Assembly: GCF_004795105.1 (NCBI RefSeq)
Contig: NZ_SSBL01000037.1
Location: 1-58,835, forward strand
Direction: 5' to 3'
DNA from: Streptomyces sp. A0642
GTDB lineage: Bacteria > Actinomycetota > Actinomycetes > Streptomycetales > Streptomycetaceae
DNA: 58,835 nucleotides
Shown one piece after another: positions 42,170 through 50,307 of this stretch. How positions within the stretch are numbered: the stretch's first letter is position 1; the number at the start of each line of letters is the position of its first letter. The position numbers and the translations under genes were made by a program. The notes beneath the pieces were generated by a model. That model was not told where the DNA came from. It searched no databases and saw only the letters and a program-made list of their open reading frames with translations.

Positions 42170-43327
42170 TCACTCCTCGTCGGGCGCAATCGCCTGCGCC
42201 GATCCACGGACCTTCAGCTCCGGCAGCAGTTCCGTCCTGCGCACCGGCCCGGCCGCCCCGGGAGCCGGCGACAGCCGGTGCAGCAGCAGTTCGGCGGCGG
42301 CCCGGCCGATGTCCGCCTTGGGCGGGGCCACCGCGGTCAGCGGGGTGCTGCCCAGCGCCGCGACCACATCGTCGTACGCCACCACCGAGCAGTCCCGCGG
42401 CACCTGCACCCCGCTCTCCGCCAGGCGCTGCACCAGCATCAGCGCGTCCACATCGCCGTGCAGCACGGCGGCCGTCGCACCCCGCTCCCGCAGCAGCGCG
42501 GCGAGATCGAGCGGGTCGCCTTCGCTCCGAGGCGCCCCGCCGCCCTCGTACCCCGGCTCGGAGGGGCCGGGGCCGGGCACCGCGTCCGGCGAACTCAGCA
42601 CCACCGTCCAGTCCTCGACCTCGGGCCGGGCCTCCGCCACGGACGCGAAGGCGGCGCGCACCGTCCGGGCCGTCGGGCTGTCGTCGCGGGCGGCCAGGAC
42701 GATCCGGCGGTGCCCGAGGGACACGAGGTGCTCCACGGCGAGGTGGATCCCGTACCAGTGATCCGAGCAGACCGAGTCCAGGGCGTGCAGGGCGCTGCCC
42801 GGCCGGGGCCGCCGCTCCATCAGCACGGTCGGCACCCCCACCTCCGCCAGCCAGCCGTAGTCGAGCTCCTCGGAGAGGGCGTTGCGCCACCGGGGGGCGA
42901 TGAGGAGACCACGTGCACCGTCCGCCAGCGCCCGTTCCACCAGAGGCCGTTCGGCACCGGCCGCCTGCGGTGCGATGTGCAGGGCGATGCGAATCCCGGC
43001 CTCCTCCAGGACGGTCCGGGCGCCGTGCAGGGTCTCGTACAGATACGAATGCCGCTCCGGCACGACCAGGGCGATCGCGCCCCCGTCACCGGCCGGGTCG
43101 CCGTCCCTCGGCGCGGGCACCGCCGGCGGCCCCGCCGGATCGCGCACGGGCCGGGCCACCCCGTGCCCGCGCCGCAGCCGCCCCGCCCGGGCCAGCTCCT
43201 CCACGTCGCGCCGCACCGTCACCACGGAGACGTCCAGTTCGGCCGCGAGCGCGCTGACCTTGACCGCGCCGCGCGACTCCACCACCGCCAGGATTCGCCG
43301 CCGCCTGAGTTCAACCGGCTCCCGCAT
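42170..43327 (-). CDS. Chimeric DeoR-HTH/LacI-sensor transcriptional regulator
   Basis: 385 residues. The N-terminus is a DeoR-type winged helix (ELRRRRILAVVESRGAVKVSALAAELDVSVVTVRRDVEELARAG), unlike the LacI hinge HTH. From about residue 85 the protein is a LacI-type periplasmic-binding-like sensor: AIALVVPERHSYLYETLHGARTVLEEAG, LLIAPRWRN, HLVSLGHRRIVLAARDD, CSVVAYDDVVAALGSTPLTAV. This mixture is a recognised actinobacterial layout. It lies right before the transport operon on the same strand and its promoter and the operon's carry the same palindrome, so it likely controls both in response to the transported sugar. Confidence 0.92.
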   Translation of the reverse strand: MREPVELRRRRILAVVESRGAVKVSALAAELDVSVVTVRRDVEELARAGRLRRGHGVARPVRDPAGPPAVPAPRDGDPAGDGGAIALVVPERHSYLYETLHGARTVLEEAGIRIALHIAPQAAGAERPLVERALADGARGLLIAPRWRNALSEELDYGWLAEVGVPTVLMERRPRPGSALHALDSVCSDHWYGIHLAVEHLVSLGHRRIVLAARDDSPTARTVRAAFASVAEARPEVEDWTVVLSSPDAVPGPGPSEPGYEGGGAPRSEGDPLDLAALLRERGATAAVLHGDVDALMLVQRLAESGVQVPRDCSVVAYDDVVAALGSTPLTAVAPPKADIGRAAAELLLHRLSPAPGAAGPVRRTELLPELKVRGSAQAIAPDEE

Positions 43328-43362
43328 GCTGCTGGCCCCCTCGCCCTACCGCTGTGCGTTGT

Positions 43363-43374
43363 GCGTTTGAACGC
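43363..43374. promoter_or_regulatory. Operator in the regulator promoter
   Basis: GCGTTTGAACGC, a perfect palindrome (GCGTT/AACGC), 36 bp before the regulator start and near-identical to the site at 42158. Confidence 0.6.
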
Positions 43375-43465
43375 TTCGTGTGAGCGCTTGGAGCGCAGCA
43401 TAGCCATGGGCCGTCGAGGGCTCGTGCCGGGCGTGAGATCACGGGTATTACGATCTGTCCCTGGC

Positions 43466-44236
43466 ATGGACACCCTCACCCTCTGGCAACTGGCGGCACT
43501 GGCCGCGGCATCCGCACTCGTCGGCTTCTCCAAGACGGCCGTCAGCGGTGCCAACACGATCAGTCTCGCGGTCTTCGCGGCGGTCCTGCCCGCCCGCGAA
43601 TCCACCGGAGTGCTGCTCCCGATCCTCATCGCCGGTGATGTCCTCGCCGTGCTCACCTACCGGCGCCATGCGCACTGGCCGACACTGCTGCGGCTCTTCC
43701 CCGCCGTCGCCGTCGGCGTGGTGGCGGGCACGCTTTTCATGATGTGGGCGGGCGACGCCGCCGTCCGGACCTCGATCGGCGCGATCCTGGTCTTCATGGC
43801 CGGGGTCACGGTCTGGCGTCGCCGCACCACCGACACGAGTGCGGAGCCGGCGGCAGGTGCGGGACCGCCCACCGCGGCCGAACGGCTCAAGGCGCGGTCG
43901 TACGGCGTTCTGGGCGGTTTCACCACCATGGTCGCCAACGCCGGCGGCCCCGTGATGTCGCTCTACCTGCTGTCCGCGGGTTTCCGCAAGCTCGGCTTCC
44001 TCGGCACGTCGGCGTGGTTCTTCCTCATCGTCAACACGTCCAAGGTGCCCTTCAGCGTGGGGCTCGGGCTGATCGACGCCCGCTCGCTGCTCCTGGACGC
44101 CTGCCTGCTGCTGTTCGTCCTCCCGGGCGCATGGATCGGCCGCACATGCGTGGACCGGATCAACCAGCTGCTCTTCGAGCGCCTGGTGATCGGCGCCACG
44201 GTGCTGGGCGGCCTGCAACTGCTCCTGAACCCATAG
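43466..44236 (+). CDS. TauE/SafE-family membrane exporter
   Basis: 256 residues with about eight membrane helices. AALVGFSKTAVSGANTISLAVFAAVLPARESTGVLLPILIAGDVLAVLTYRRHAHW and the mirrored second half GVLGGFTTMVANAGGPVMSLYLLSAGFRKLGFLGTSAWFFLIVNTSKVP are the two repeats of the family. Members move sulfite, sulfonates or other small anions outward. The neighbours give no clue to the substrate. A TACGAT element 11 bases before the ATG leaves almost no leader. A strong hairpin follows the gene. Confidence 0.92.
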   Translation: MDTLTLWQLAALAAASALVGFSKTAVSGANTISLAVFAAVLPARESTGVLLPILIAGDVLAVLTYRRHAHWPTLLRLFPAVAVGVVAGTLFMMWAGDAAVRTSIGAILVFMAGVTVWRRRTTDTSAEPAAGAGPPTAAERLKARSYGVLGGFTTMVANAGGPVMSLYLLSAGFRKLGFLGTSAWFFLIVNTSKVPFSVGLGLIDARSLLLDACLLLFVLPGAWIGRTCVDRINQLLFERLVIGATVLGGLQLLLNP

Positions 44237-44290
44237 GGCCTCTCGTTCGGATCACGCCGGGTCCCCGGCCTGATCCGGACGAAAGGCCCC

Positions 44291-44323
44291 AGGCCCTTCC
44301 GGACCGGAGTGATCCGGAAGGGC
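44291..44323. terminator. Bidirectional terminator, TauE/SafE and APC permease genes
   Basis: GGCCCTTCCGGA/TCCGGAAGGGCC, perfect 12 bp, nine-base loop, between convergent genes. An imperfect second hairpin precedes it at about 44243-44285. Confidence 0.8.
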
Positions 44324-44348
44324 CGGTGAGCGGACGGGACCGGGCCGC

Positions 44349-45878
44349 TCAGACGATGTCCTCCTCGATCTCCGCCTGCTGACGCGCGCTTCCGTACGCC
44401 GACGGGGTGCCGTACGAGCCACGGGCGACGAACCACCACACGGTGGCCAGCGCGAGCACGGCGACGAGCGCGATCGACGCGTAGTTCATCGAGTCGACGG
44501 TGACCGGGGACCTCTGCGGCAGCAGGAACAGCACGGTCACGAGCACGACCCACACCACGGCGATCCAGCCGACCGGCTTCGACCAGCGGCCCAGGTGCCA
44601 CGGCCCGCGCTCGAAGCGGCCCCCCGCGCGCAGCTTCAGGTAGATCGGGATCGCGTAGGCGGGCGTGATGCCGATGACGTTGATCGCGGTCACCGCCCCG
44701 TACGCGGTCGCCGAGTACAGCGACGGAAGGGCGAGCACTCCGGCGACGACGACCGACAGCCATACCGCGTTGACCGGGGTCTGCGTGCGGGCGCTCACCT
44801 TGCGCCAGAGCGAGGAGCCCGGCAGCGCGTTGTCCCGGCTGAAGGCGAACACCATCCGGCTGGTCGCGGCGACCTCGGCGTTGCCGCAGAACAGCTGCGC
44901 GGCGATGACGATCAGCAGCATCGCCGTGGCGCCCGAGGTTCCCAGCGCGTCGATCAGGATCTGGGCCGGAGGCACCCCGGTGGCGCTCTCCTGGGTGCCC
45001 GCGTAGTCCTGGATGGCGAACGTCAGCCCGGCGAGCAGGACGAAACCGGCCACCCAGGAGACCCAGATCGAGCGGACGATGCCGCGGGGCGCCGAGACCG
45101 AGGCGTCCGAGGTCTCCTCCGACAGGTGGGCGGAGGCGTCGTAACCACAGAAGGTGTACTGCGCGAGCAGCAGACCGATGGCCGCCACGTAGAGGGGGTT
45201 CTCCCAGCCGGTGTCATTGACGAACTCGGTGAAGACGAACGACGGCGACTGGTGGTGCGAGGGCACGATCGCGAGCACGGACACGATCACGGCGACACCC
45301 GCCAGGTGCCACCACACGCTGATCGAGTTGAGCACGCTGACCAGCCGGACGCCGAAGAGGTTCAGGACGGCGTGCAGCAGCAGGATGCAGAGGAAGATGA
45401 CCATCGTCTTGCCCGGCGTCGGGGTGAAGCCCCATTGCAGGTTCATCAACGCACCGGTGAACAGCGCGGCACCGTAGTCGATGCCGGCGATCGCCCCGAG
45501 CAGCCCGAGCAGATTCAGCCAACCCGTGTACCAGCCCCACTTGCGGCCACCGAGCCGGTCCGCCATGTAGTACAGCGCCCCGGAGGTGGGATACGCGCTG
45601 GTGACCTCGGCGAGCGCCATGCCCACGCAGAGCACGAAGAGACCGACCCCGGCCCAGCCCCAGAGCATCACCGACGGCCCGCCGGTGGACATGCCGAAGC
45701 CGTACAGGGTCATGCAGCCCGACAGGATCGAGATGACGGAGAAACTGATGGCGAAGTTGCCGAAGCCGCCCATGCGGCGGGCGAGCACCGGCTGGTAGCC
45801 GAGTTCGCGCAGCCGCTGTTCCTCGTCCTGGGGCGGTACGGCCTCGGCGCCCTTCCGGTTCGAGGTGGATATGGACAT
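44349..45878 (-). CDS. APC-family amino acid permease (GABA-permease-like)
   Basis: 509 residues, about twelve membrane helices. The early RELGYQPVLARRMGGFGNFAISFSVISILSGCMTLYGFGMSTGGP matches the GABA/choline-type permeases (ACT family), as does ADRLGGRKWGWYTGWLNLLGL. FCGYDASAHLSEETSDAS in the middle is another mark of that group. It imports an amino acid or amine with protons. GGAGGT precedes the ATG at 45878; the frame upstream has no ribosome site. It sits behind the unknown protein gene, 67 bp apart, probably in one transcript. Confidence 0.93.
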   Translation of the reverse strand: MSISTSNRKGAEAVPPQDEEQRLRELGYQPVLARRMGGFGNFAISFSVISILSGCMTLYGFGMSTGGPSVMLWGWAGVGLFVLCVGMALAEVTSAYPTSGALYYMADRLGGRKWGWYTGWLNLLGLLGAIAGIDYGAALFTGALMNLQWGFTPTPGKTMVIFLCILLLHAVLNLFGVRLVSVLNSISVWWHLAGVAVIVSVLAIVPSHHQSPSFVFTEFVNDTGWENPLYVAAIGLLLAQYTFCGYDASAHLSEETSDASVSAPRGIVRSIWVSWVAGFVLLAGLTFAIQDYAGTQESATGVPPAQILIDALGTSGATAMLLIVIAAQLFCGNAEVAATSRMVFAFSRDNALPGSSLWRKVSARTQTPVNAVWLSVVVAGVLALPSLYSATAYGAVTAINVIGITPAYAIPIYLKLRAGGRFERGPWHLGRWSKPVGWIAVVWVVLVTVLFLLPQRSPVTVDSMNYASIALVAVLALATVWWFVARGSYGTPSAYGSARQQAEIEEDIV

Positions 45879-45945
45879 GGGGAGACCTCCGTGAGCGGTG
45901 AGCAGATAAGGGAACAAAGGGACGTACGGGGAGTACGGGCCGGCC

Positions 45946-46953
45946 TCAGCCGTGCGGCCCCCGGCCGGGATCGCGGGCGGCGGCGAGGGCGCGGGTGCGG
46001 GCGCGCAGGAACACTTCCTCCGCCCCGCCGGGGTCCTTGGGCGAGCGGGTGCGGGACGCCCACGGCAGCGAGGTGAAGTACGGACCGAGCTCCTGGAACA
46101 CGGGAGCGGCCTCGGCGAAGCGGAGCGCCCCCCACAGCGCGTGCGCCAGATGGTTGAGATCGAGCAGGGTGTGGGTGGCCGGCGGTGTGCGGCGGAACCA
46201 GATCTCCAGGGCGCGCAGCGCCTCGCGTTCCGCGTCCTCGGTGACCCAGTGCAGGTCGAGCGCCTTCTCGTGGCCGTGCTCGCGGCGATAGCGCTCCACC
46301 CTCACGTACAGCGGCAGCACATGGAGCGCCGACCCGTCGGGCGCGGAGGAGGCGGCCCACTGGACGAAGTTGACCGCCTCCGAGAGCGAGCCCCCGGCCT
46401 GGCGGGCGTACACGAACTGGAGCATGCGGTGGTACGCCTCGCGGTTGTGCGGGTCGCGCTTGTCGGCTTCCGCGAGCAGACCCCACGGCCCGGGGAAGAG
46501 CATCGGCCCGGGGGGATGCAGCCGGTGCTCCTCGAGCCGCTGGCGCTCGTCGAGCTGGGAGAGGGCCAGCAGGCACACCCAGGGCACCGGGTCCGCGGGC
46601 GAGGCGTGAGCGGCCGAACGGCATGCCTCCCAGGCCGCCTGCCAGAGCTCCTGCCCGCTGGGGTGGTCCGCGCGGCGGGCGCGGACCGCCCGCTCCACGG
46701 CGACCCGTGCGCGCATCACGGCAGCCGCGACGCTGCGCGGCTCCTCGGTCAGCCAGGCCTGGACGGCGTCCGATCCCGCGGCGACCGCCCCGAGCACCTG
46801 GGTCCGCTGGGTCCACAGGGCCCAGTCCGGGGTGCTCTCCAACAGATCCCGCATGGAGAGCCATCGACCGGTTCGTAAGTCCTGTAATGCGGAACGGAGT
46901 TCGTTGTCGTGACCGGCCGGATGGTAGACCGGCCGGAATTCACTGTTGGCCAT
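45946..46953 (-). CDS. Hypothetical helical protein, 335 aa
   Basis: 335 residues, starting MANSEFRPVYHPAGHDNELRSALQDLRTGRW. It is almost wholly helical and carries helix pairs such as WQAAWEACRSAAHASPADPVPWVCLLALSQLDE, EADKRDPHNREAYHRMLQFVYA and WGALRFAEAAPVFQELGPYF that resemble TPR-like repeats. No catalytic motif, signal peptide or membrane helix. I recognise no named family, though similar genes are common in Streptomyces. It is followed by the APC permease gene. A palindrome 58 bp before the start may control it. Confidence 0.8.
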   Translation of the reverse strand: MANSEFRPVYHPAGHDNELRSALQDLRTGRWLSMRDLLESTPDWALWTQRTQVLGAVAAGSDAVQAWLTEEPRSVAAAVMRARVAVERAVRARRADHPSGQELWQAAWEACRSAAHASPADPVPWVCLLALSQLDERQRLEEHRLHPPGPMLFPGPWGLLAEADKRDPHNREAYHRMLQFVYARQAGGSLSEAVNFVQWAASSAPDGSALHVLPLYVRVERYRREHGHEKALDLHWVTEDAEREALRALEIWFRRTPPATHTLLDLNHLAHALWGALRFAEAAPVFQELGPYFTSLPWASRTRSPKDPGGAEEVFLRARTRALAAARDPGRGPHG

Positions 46954-47285
46954 GGACGTGCTCGGGGCATGGTGTCGGTCTCATCGGTCCTCGGGACGTG
47001 GGGGGTGAAGCAGCGGTTGAAGCGTGAACCGCTGTAAAGCGTCCGGTTGTTGCTCGGCTTCTTGCTCGGCGGTGAGTGTAGAGCCCTGCGCGCCGAACTC
47101 CCGAACGAATCGTGGATCTTCTTCAAGTCGCGTATGCAAACAGGAGGTTGAGTACCGGTGCGGGGTTCCGGACACAGGTCTTGCGGGCGCTTGACGTAAC
47201 AGCTGGGCTGCACCACCCTGAAGTCCCGCGCCCGAAGATCATGATTCCGTTCAAGCCCGTGGGCTTGCGTACCGCTGGAGACCCG
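46954..47285. other. Divergent intergenic region with an operator-like palindrome
   Basis: 332 bp between the unknown protein gene and the FGGY kinase gene. It contains the inverted repeat at 47011-47034. Nothing else was recognised apart from GGAGACCCG before the kinase start. Confidence 0.55.
47011..47034. promoter_or_regulatory. Palindrome CAGCGGTT-N8-AACCGCTG
   Basis: Perfect 8-bp arms around GAAGCGTG, 24 bp in all, between divergent genes. It could bind a dimeric regulator of either gene. Confidence 0.5.
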
Positions 47286-48719
47286 ATGACAGGCCCGGTA
47301 CTCGCCGTGGACCAGGGAACCTCGGGGACGAAGGCGCTGGTGATCTGCCCCGAGCGCGGCGTGATCGGTTCCGGTTCCGCGCCGGTGCGCCCGCGGTACG
47401 GACCCGGGGGAGCGGTGGAGGTGGACCCCGAGGAGCTCCTCGGCTCGGTCCTCGACGCCGGGGCGCGGGCCTTGGCGGAGGCCGCCGAACCGGTCGTCGC
47501 CGTCGGGCTGGCCAACCAGGGCGAGACGGTGCTCGCCTGGGACCCGGACACCGGGAGACCGCTCACCGACGCGGTCGTGTGGCAGGACCGCCGGGCCGAG
47601 GGGATCTGTCGTGAACTCGCGTCTCATGCGAATGAGTTGAGACGTCTCAGCGGGCTGCCGCTGGATCCCTACTTCGCCGCGCCCAAGATGGCCTGGATCC
47701 GTCGCGAACTGACCCGGGAAGGCGTCGTCACCACCAGCGACTCCTGGCTGGTCCACCGGCTCACCGGCGCGTTCGTGACGGACGCGGCCACGGCCGGGCG
47801 CACCCAACTGCTCGACCTCGACCACGTCGGCTGGTCACCCGCCGCCCTGGACGTCTTCGGCCTGGGCGACGAGCGCCTGCCGGATGTGGTCGACGCGGCC
47901 GGCGCGTTCGGTACGACGACCGCGTTCGGCGGCGAACTCCCGCTCACGGGCCTCCTCGTCGACCAGCAGGCCGCCCTGCTGGCCCAGGGCGCCCTGGACC
48001 CGGGATCCGCCAAGTGCACGTACGGCACCGGGGCGTTCCTCCTCGCCCAGACGGGATCCGTGCCCCGCCGAAGCTCCACCGGGCTGGTCAGCTGCGTGGC
48101 CTGGCGCCTCGGCGGACGCACCAGCTACTGCCTGGACGGCCAGGTCTACACGGCAGCCTCCGCGGTCCGCTGGCTCACCGACCTCAACGTGATCTCCGGA
48201 GCCGCCGACCTCGACCCCGTCGGCGGCTCCGTCCCCGACTCCGGGGGCGTCACCTTCGTACCGGCGCTCGCCGGACTCGCCGCCCCCTGGTGGCGGGGCG
48301 ACCTGCGCGGCTCGGTGACCGGCCTGGGCCTGGACACCACCGCCGGCCACCTCGTGCGCGCGCTGTGCGAGGGCATCGCCGCCCAGGTCGTCGAGCTCAC
48401 CGACGCGGTGGCGGCCGACCTGGGCCGGCCGCTTTCCGCCCTGCGCGTCGACGGCGGGCTGACCCGCTCGGCACTGCTCATGCAGACCCAGGCCGACCTG
48501 CTGCAACGACCCGTAGAGGTCTCCGCCCTGCCCGACGTCACCGCACTCGGCGCCGGGGCCGTGGCCAGGCTCGGCATCGATCCCGGACTCTCCGTCGCCG
48601 AGGCCGTCCCCGCCTGGCGCCCCGCCGCGGTGTACGAACCGCGCATCGGCGGTGACGAGGCGGCCGAGCGCCTCGCCGGCTTCCGTGCGGCCGTCGAAAC
48701 CCTCCTGGAACGGTCATGA
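47286..48719 (+). CDS. FGGY-family carbohydrate kinase (glycerol-kinase-like)
   Basis: 477 residues. The ATPase fold starts AVDQGTSGTKALVICP, with GLANQGETVLAWDPDTGRPLTDAVVWQDRRA next, as in glycerol and xylulose kinases. GSAKCTYGTGAFLLAQTG and VDGGLTRSALLMQTQADLLQRPVEVSALPDVTALGAGAVA are the second-domain signatures. The neighbours are GlpA-like and GlpB-like oxidoreductases, favouring glycerol or a related polyol as the substrate. GGAGACCCG precedes the ATG. The stop overlaps a repeat ORF (ATGA). Confidence 0.9.
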   Translation: MTGPVLAVDQGTSGTKALVICPERGVIGSGSAPVRPRYGPGGAVEVDPEELLGSVLDAGARALAEAAEPVVAVGLANQGETVLAWDPDTGRPLTDAVVWQDRRAEGICRELASHANELRRLSGLPLDPYFAAPKMAWIRRELTREGVVTTSDSWLVHRLTGAFVTDAATAGRTQLLDLDHVGWSPAALDVFGLGDERLPDVVDAAGAFGTTTAFGGELPLTGLLVDQQAALLAQGALDPGSAKCTYGTGAFLLAQTGSVPRRSSTGLVSCVAWRLGGRTSYCLDGQVYTAASAVRWLTDLNVISGAADLDPVGGSVPDSGGVTFVPALAGLAAPWWRGDLRGSVTGLGLDTTAGHLVRALCEGIAAQVVELTDAVAADLGRPLSALRVDGGLTRSALLMQTQADLLQRPVEVSALPDVTALGAGAVARLGIDPGLSVAEAVPAWRPAAVYEPRIGGDEAAERLAGFRAAVETLLERS

Positions 48720-48889
48720 GCGCCGGCGGGATCGTCGTGAGCAGCGGCCGGCACGGCGTGAGCGCCGGCTGGAGCGTCGTGAGCGCCGACTGGCACGGCA
48801 TGAGCCCCGTCCGGAGCGTCGTGAGCGCCGACTGGCATGGTGTGTGCGCCGGCTGGATCGCGGTGAGCACCGGCCGGACCGCCCGATGA
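48716..48889 (+). repeat. Eight in-frame 21-bp repeats, possible 57-aa coupled ORF
   Basis: From 48716 to 48883 the DNA is eight 21-bp units, each beginning ATG or GTG and reading like GTG AGC GCC GGC TGG. In frame they give heptapeptides MSAGGIV, VSSGRHG, VSAGWSV, VSADWHG, MSPVRSV, VSADWHG, VCAGWIA and VSTGRTA, then Arg and stop. The units alternate, so 42 bp is a super-period. The ATG overlaps the kinase stop and the TGA overlaps the next gene's ATG, both as ATGA. Whether the 57 residues are made is unknown; the repeat may instead keep ribosomes coupled across the gap. Other frames are open too, as expected of a 21-bp repeat. Confidence 0.8.
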
Positions 48890-50307
48890 GGCAGACCGTC
48901 ACGACCGCCGGGGACCCGCTGCCGGTACTGCCCGGCGGAGCCCCGTACGACGTCACCGTCATCGGAGCGGGCGTGGTCGGCACCGCCATCGCCCGCGAAC
49001 TCGCCCGCTACCCGCTGCACACCGCCCTCGTCGAGGCGTCGGACGACATCGGCAACGGCACGTCCAAGGCCAACACCGCGATCCTGCACACCGGGTTCGA
49101 CGCCGTCCCCGGTTCGCTGGAGGCCCGTCTCGTACGCGAGGGACAGCGGAAGCTCTCCGCGTACGCCGCCGAGACGGGGATCCCCGTGGAACGCGTCGGC
49201 GCCCTCCTGGTCGCCTGGGACACGGAGCAACTCGGCGCGCTCCCCGGCCTGCTGGCCAAGGCCGAAGCCAACGGCTACCACGCAGCCAGGATCCTGGACG
49301 CCGACGAGGTCGCCGAACGGGAACCCCTTCTGGGCCCCGGCGCACTCGGTGCGCTCGACGTCCCCGGCGAATCCGTCATCTGCCCATGGACCACCCCCCT
49401 CGCCTTCGCCACCCAGGCGGTCCGCGGGGGCGTCCACCTGCACCTGGACTGCCCGGTCCGCGACATCCGGCCCGGGGCCGCCGTCCACACCCTGGCGACC
49501 GGGCGCGGACCCCTGCGCACCCGCTTCCTGGTCAACGCCGCCGGGCTGTACGCCGACGAGATCGACCGGCTGCTCGGCCACGACGTCTTCACCGTCACCC
49601 CGCGCCGCGGCCAGCTGATCGTGTTCGACAAACTCGCGCGCGACCTCGTCCGCCACATCCTGCTCCCCGTTCCCACCGCGGCGGGCAAGGGCGTCCTGAT
49701 CGCACCGACGGTCTTCGGGAACGTGCTGCTCGGCCCCACCGCCGAGGAACTCGACGACAAGACCGCCACCGGATCCACCCGGGAGGGCCTCGACCTGCTG
49801 AGGGAGAAGGGCCGCAGGATTCTGCCCCGGCTCCTCGACGAGGAGGTGACCGCCGTGTACGCGGGACTGCGGGCCGCCACCGGCCAGGAGGACTACCGGA
49901 TCCAGGAGTACCCCGACCGGCGTTACGTCGCCGTAGGCGGCATCCGGTCCACCGGGCTGACCGCGTCCATGGCCATCGCGGACCACGTGATCGCCCTCCT
50001 CGCCCGCACCGGACTCGATCCGGGCGACCCCACCGGGCTCGAACCCCTCACCATGCCCGGCCTCGGCGAGGCGGGCCGCCGCCCCTGCCTCGACGCGGAA
50101 CTCATCGCCCGGGACCCGGCCTACGGCACCGTGGTCTGCCACTGCGAACGTGTCACGGCGGGCGAGATCCGTGACGCACTCGCCTCCACCCTCCCGCCGC
50201 GCACCGTCGCCGGACTTGCCCGCAGGACCCGAGCCGGCAACGGACGCTGCCAGGGCTTCCACTGCGGAGCCGCACTCCGCGCACTGACCGAGGGGGTACA
50301 GCCATGA
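48886..50307 (+). CDS. GlpA/L-2-hydroxyacid-oxidase-like FAD protein with BFD [2Fe-2S] domain
   Basis: 473 residues. VTVIGAGVVGTAIARELARYPLHTALVEASDDIGNGTSKANTAILHTGFDA is the FAD site of the GlpA/DAO family. The C-terminal segment CHCERVTAGEIRDALASTLPP...GRCQGFHCG is a BFD-like domain whose four Cys hold a [2Fe-2S] cluster. This pairing is known from subunit A of anaerobic glycerol-3-phosphate dehydrogenase. The start overlaps the end of the repeat ORF, and the stop overlaps the next gene, so translation is coupled throughout. Together with the kinase and the next FAD protein it likely oxidises the phosphorylated polyol. Confidence 0.9.
   Translation: MRQTVTTAGDPLPVLPGGAPYDVTVIGAGVVGTAIARELARYPLHTALVEASDDIGNGTSKANTAILHTGFDAVPGSLEARLVREGQRKLSAYAAETGIPVERVGALLVAWDTEQLGALPGLLAKAEANGYHAARILDADEVAEREPLLGPGALGALDVPGESVICPWTTPLAFATQAVRGGVHLHLDCPVRDIRPGAAVHTLATGRGPLRTRFLVNAAGLYADEIDRLLGHDVFTVTPRRGQLIVFDKLARDLVRHILLPVPTAAGKGVLIAPTVFGNVLLGPTAEELDDKTATGSTREGLDLLREKGRRILPRLLDEEVTAVYAGLRAATGQEDYRIQEYPDRRYVAVGGIRSTGLTASMAIADHVIALLARTGLDPGDPTGLEPLTMPGLGEAGRRPCLDAELIARDPAYGTVVCHCERVTAGEIRDALASTLPPRTVAGLARRTRAGNGRCQGFHCGAALRALTEGVQP

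Noticed and set aside
48146..48838. Minus-strand frame rich in GAHDAP/GAHAVP repeats
   Set aside because: It is the antisense reading of the 21-bp repeat, open only because of the repeat period; no ribosome site.
48716..48885. 21-bp repeat read as a CRISPR or iteron array
   Set aside because: Units are contiguous without spacers and follow codon boundaries between coupled genes, unlike CRISPR repeats or a replication origin.
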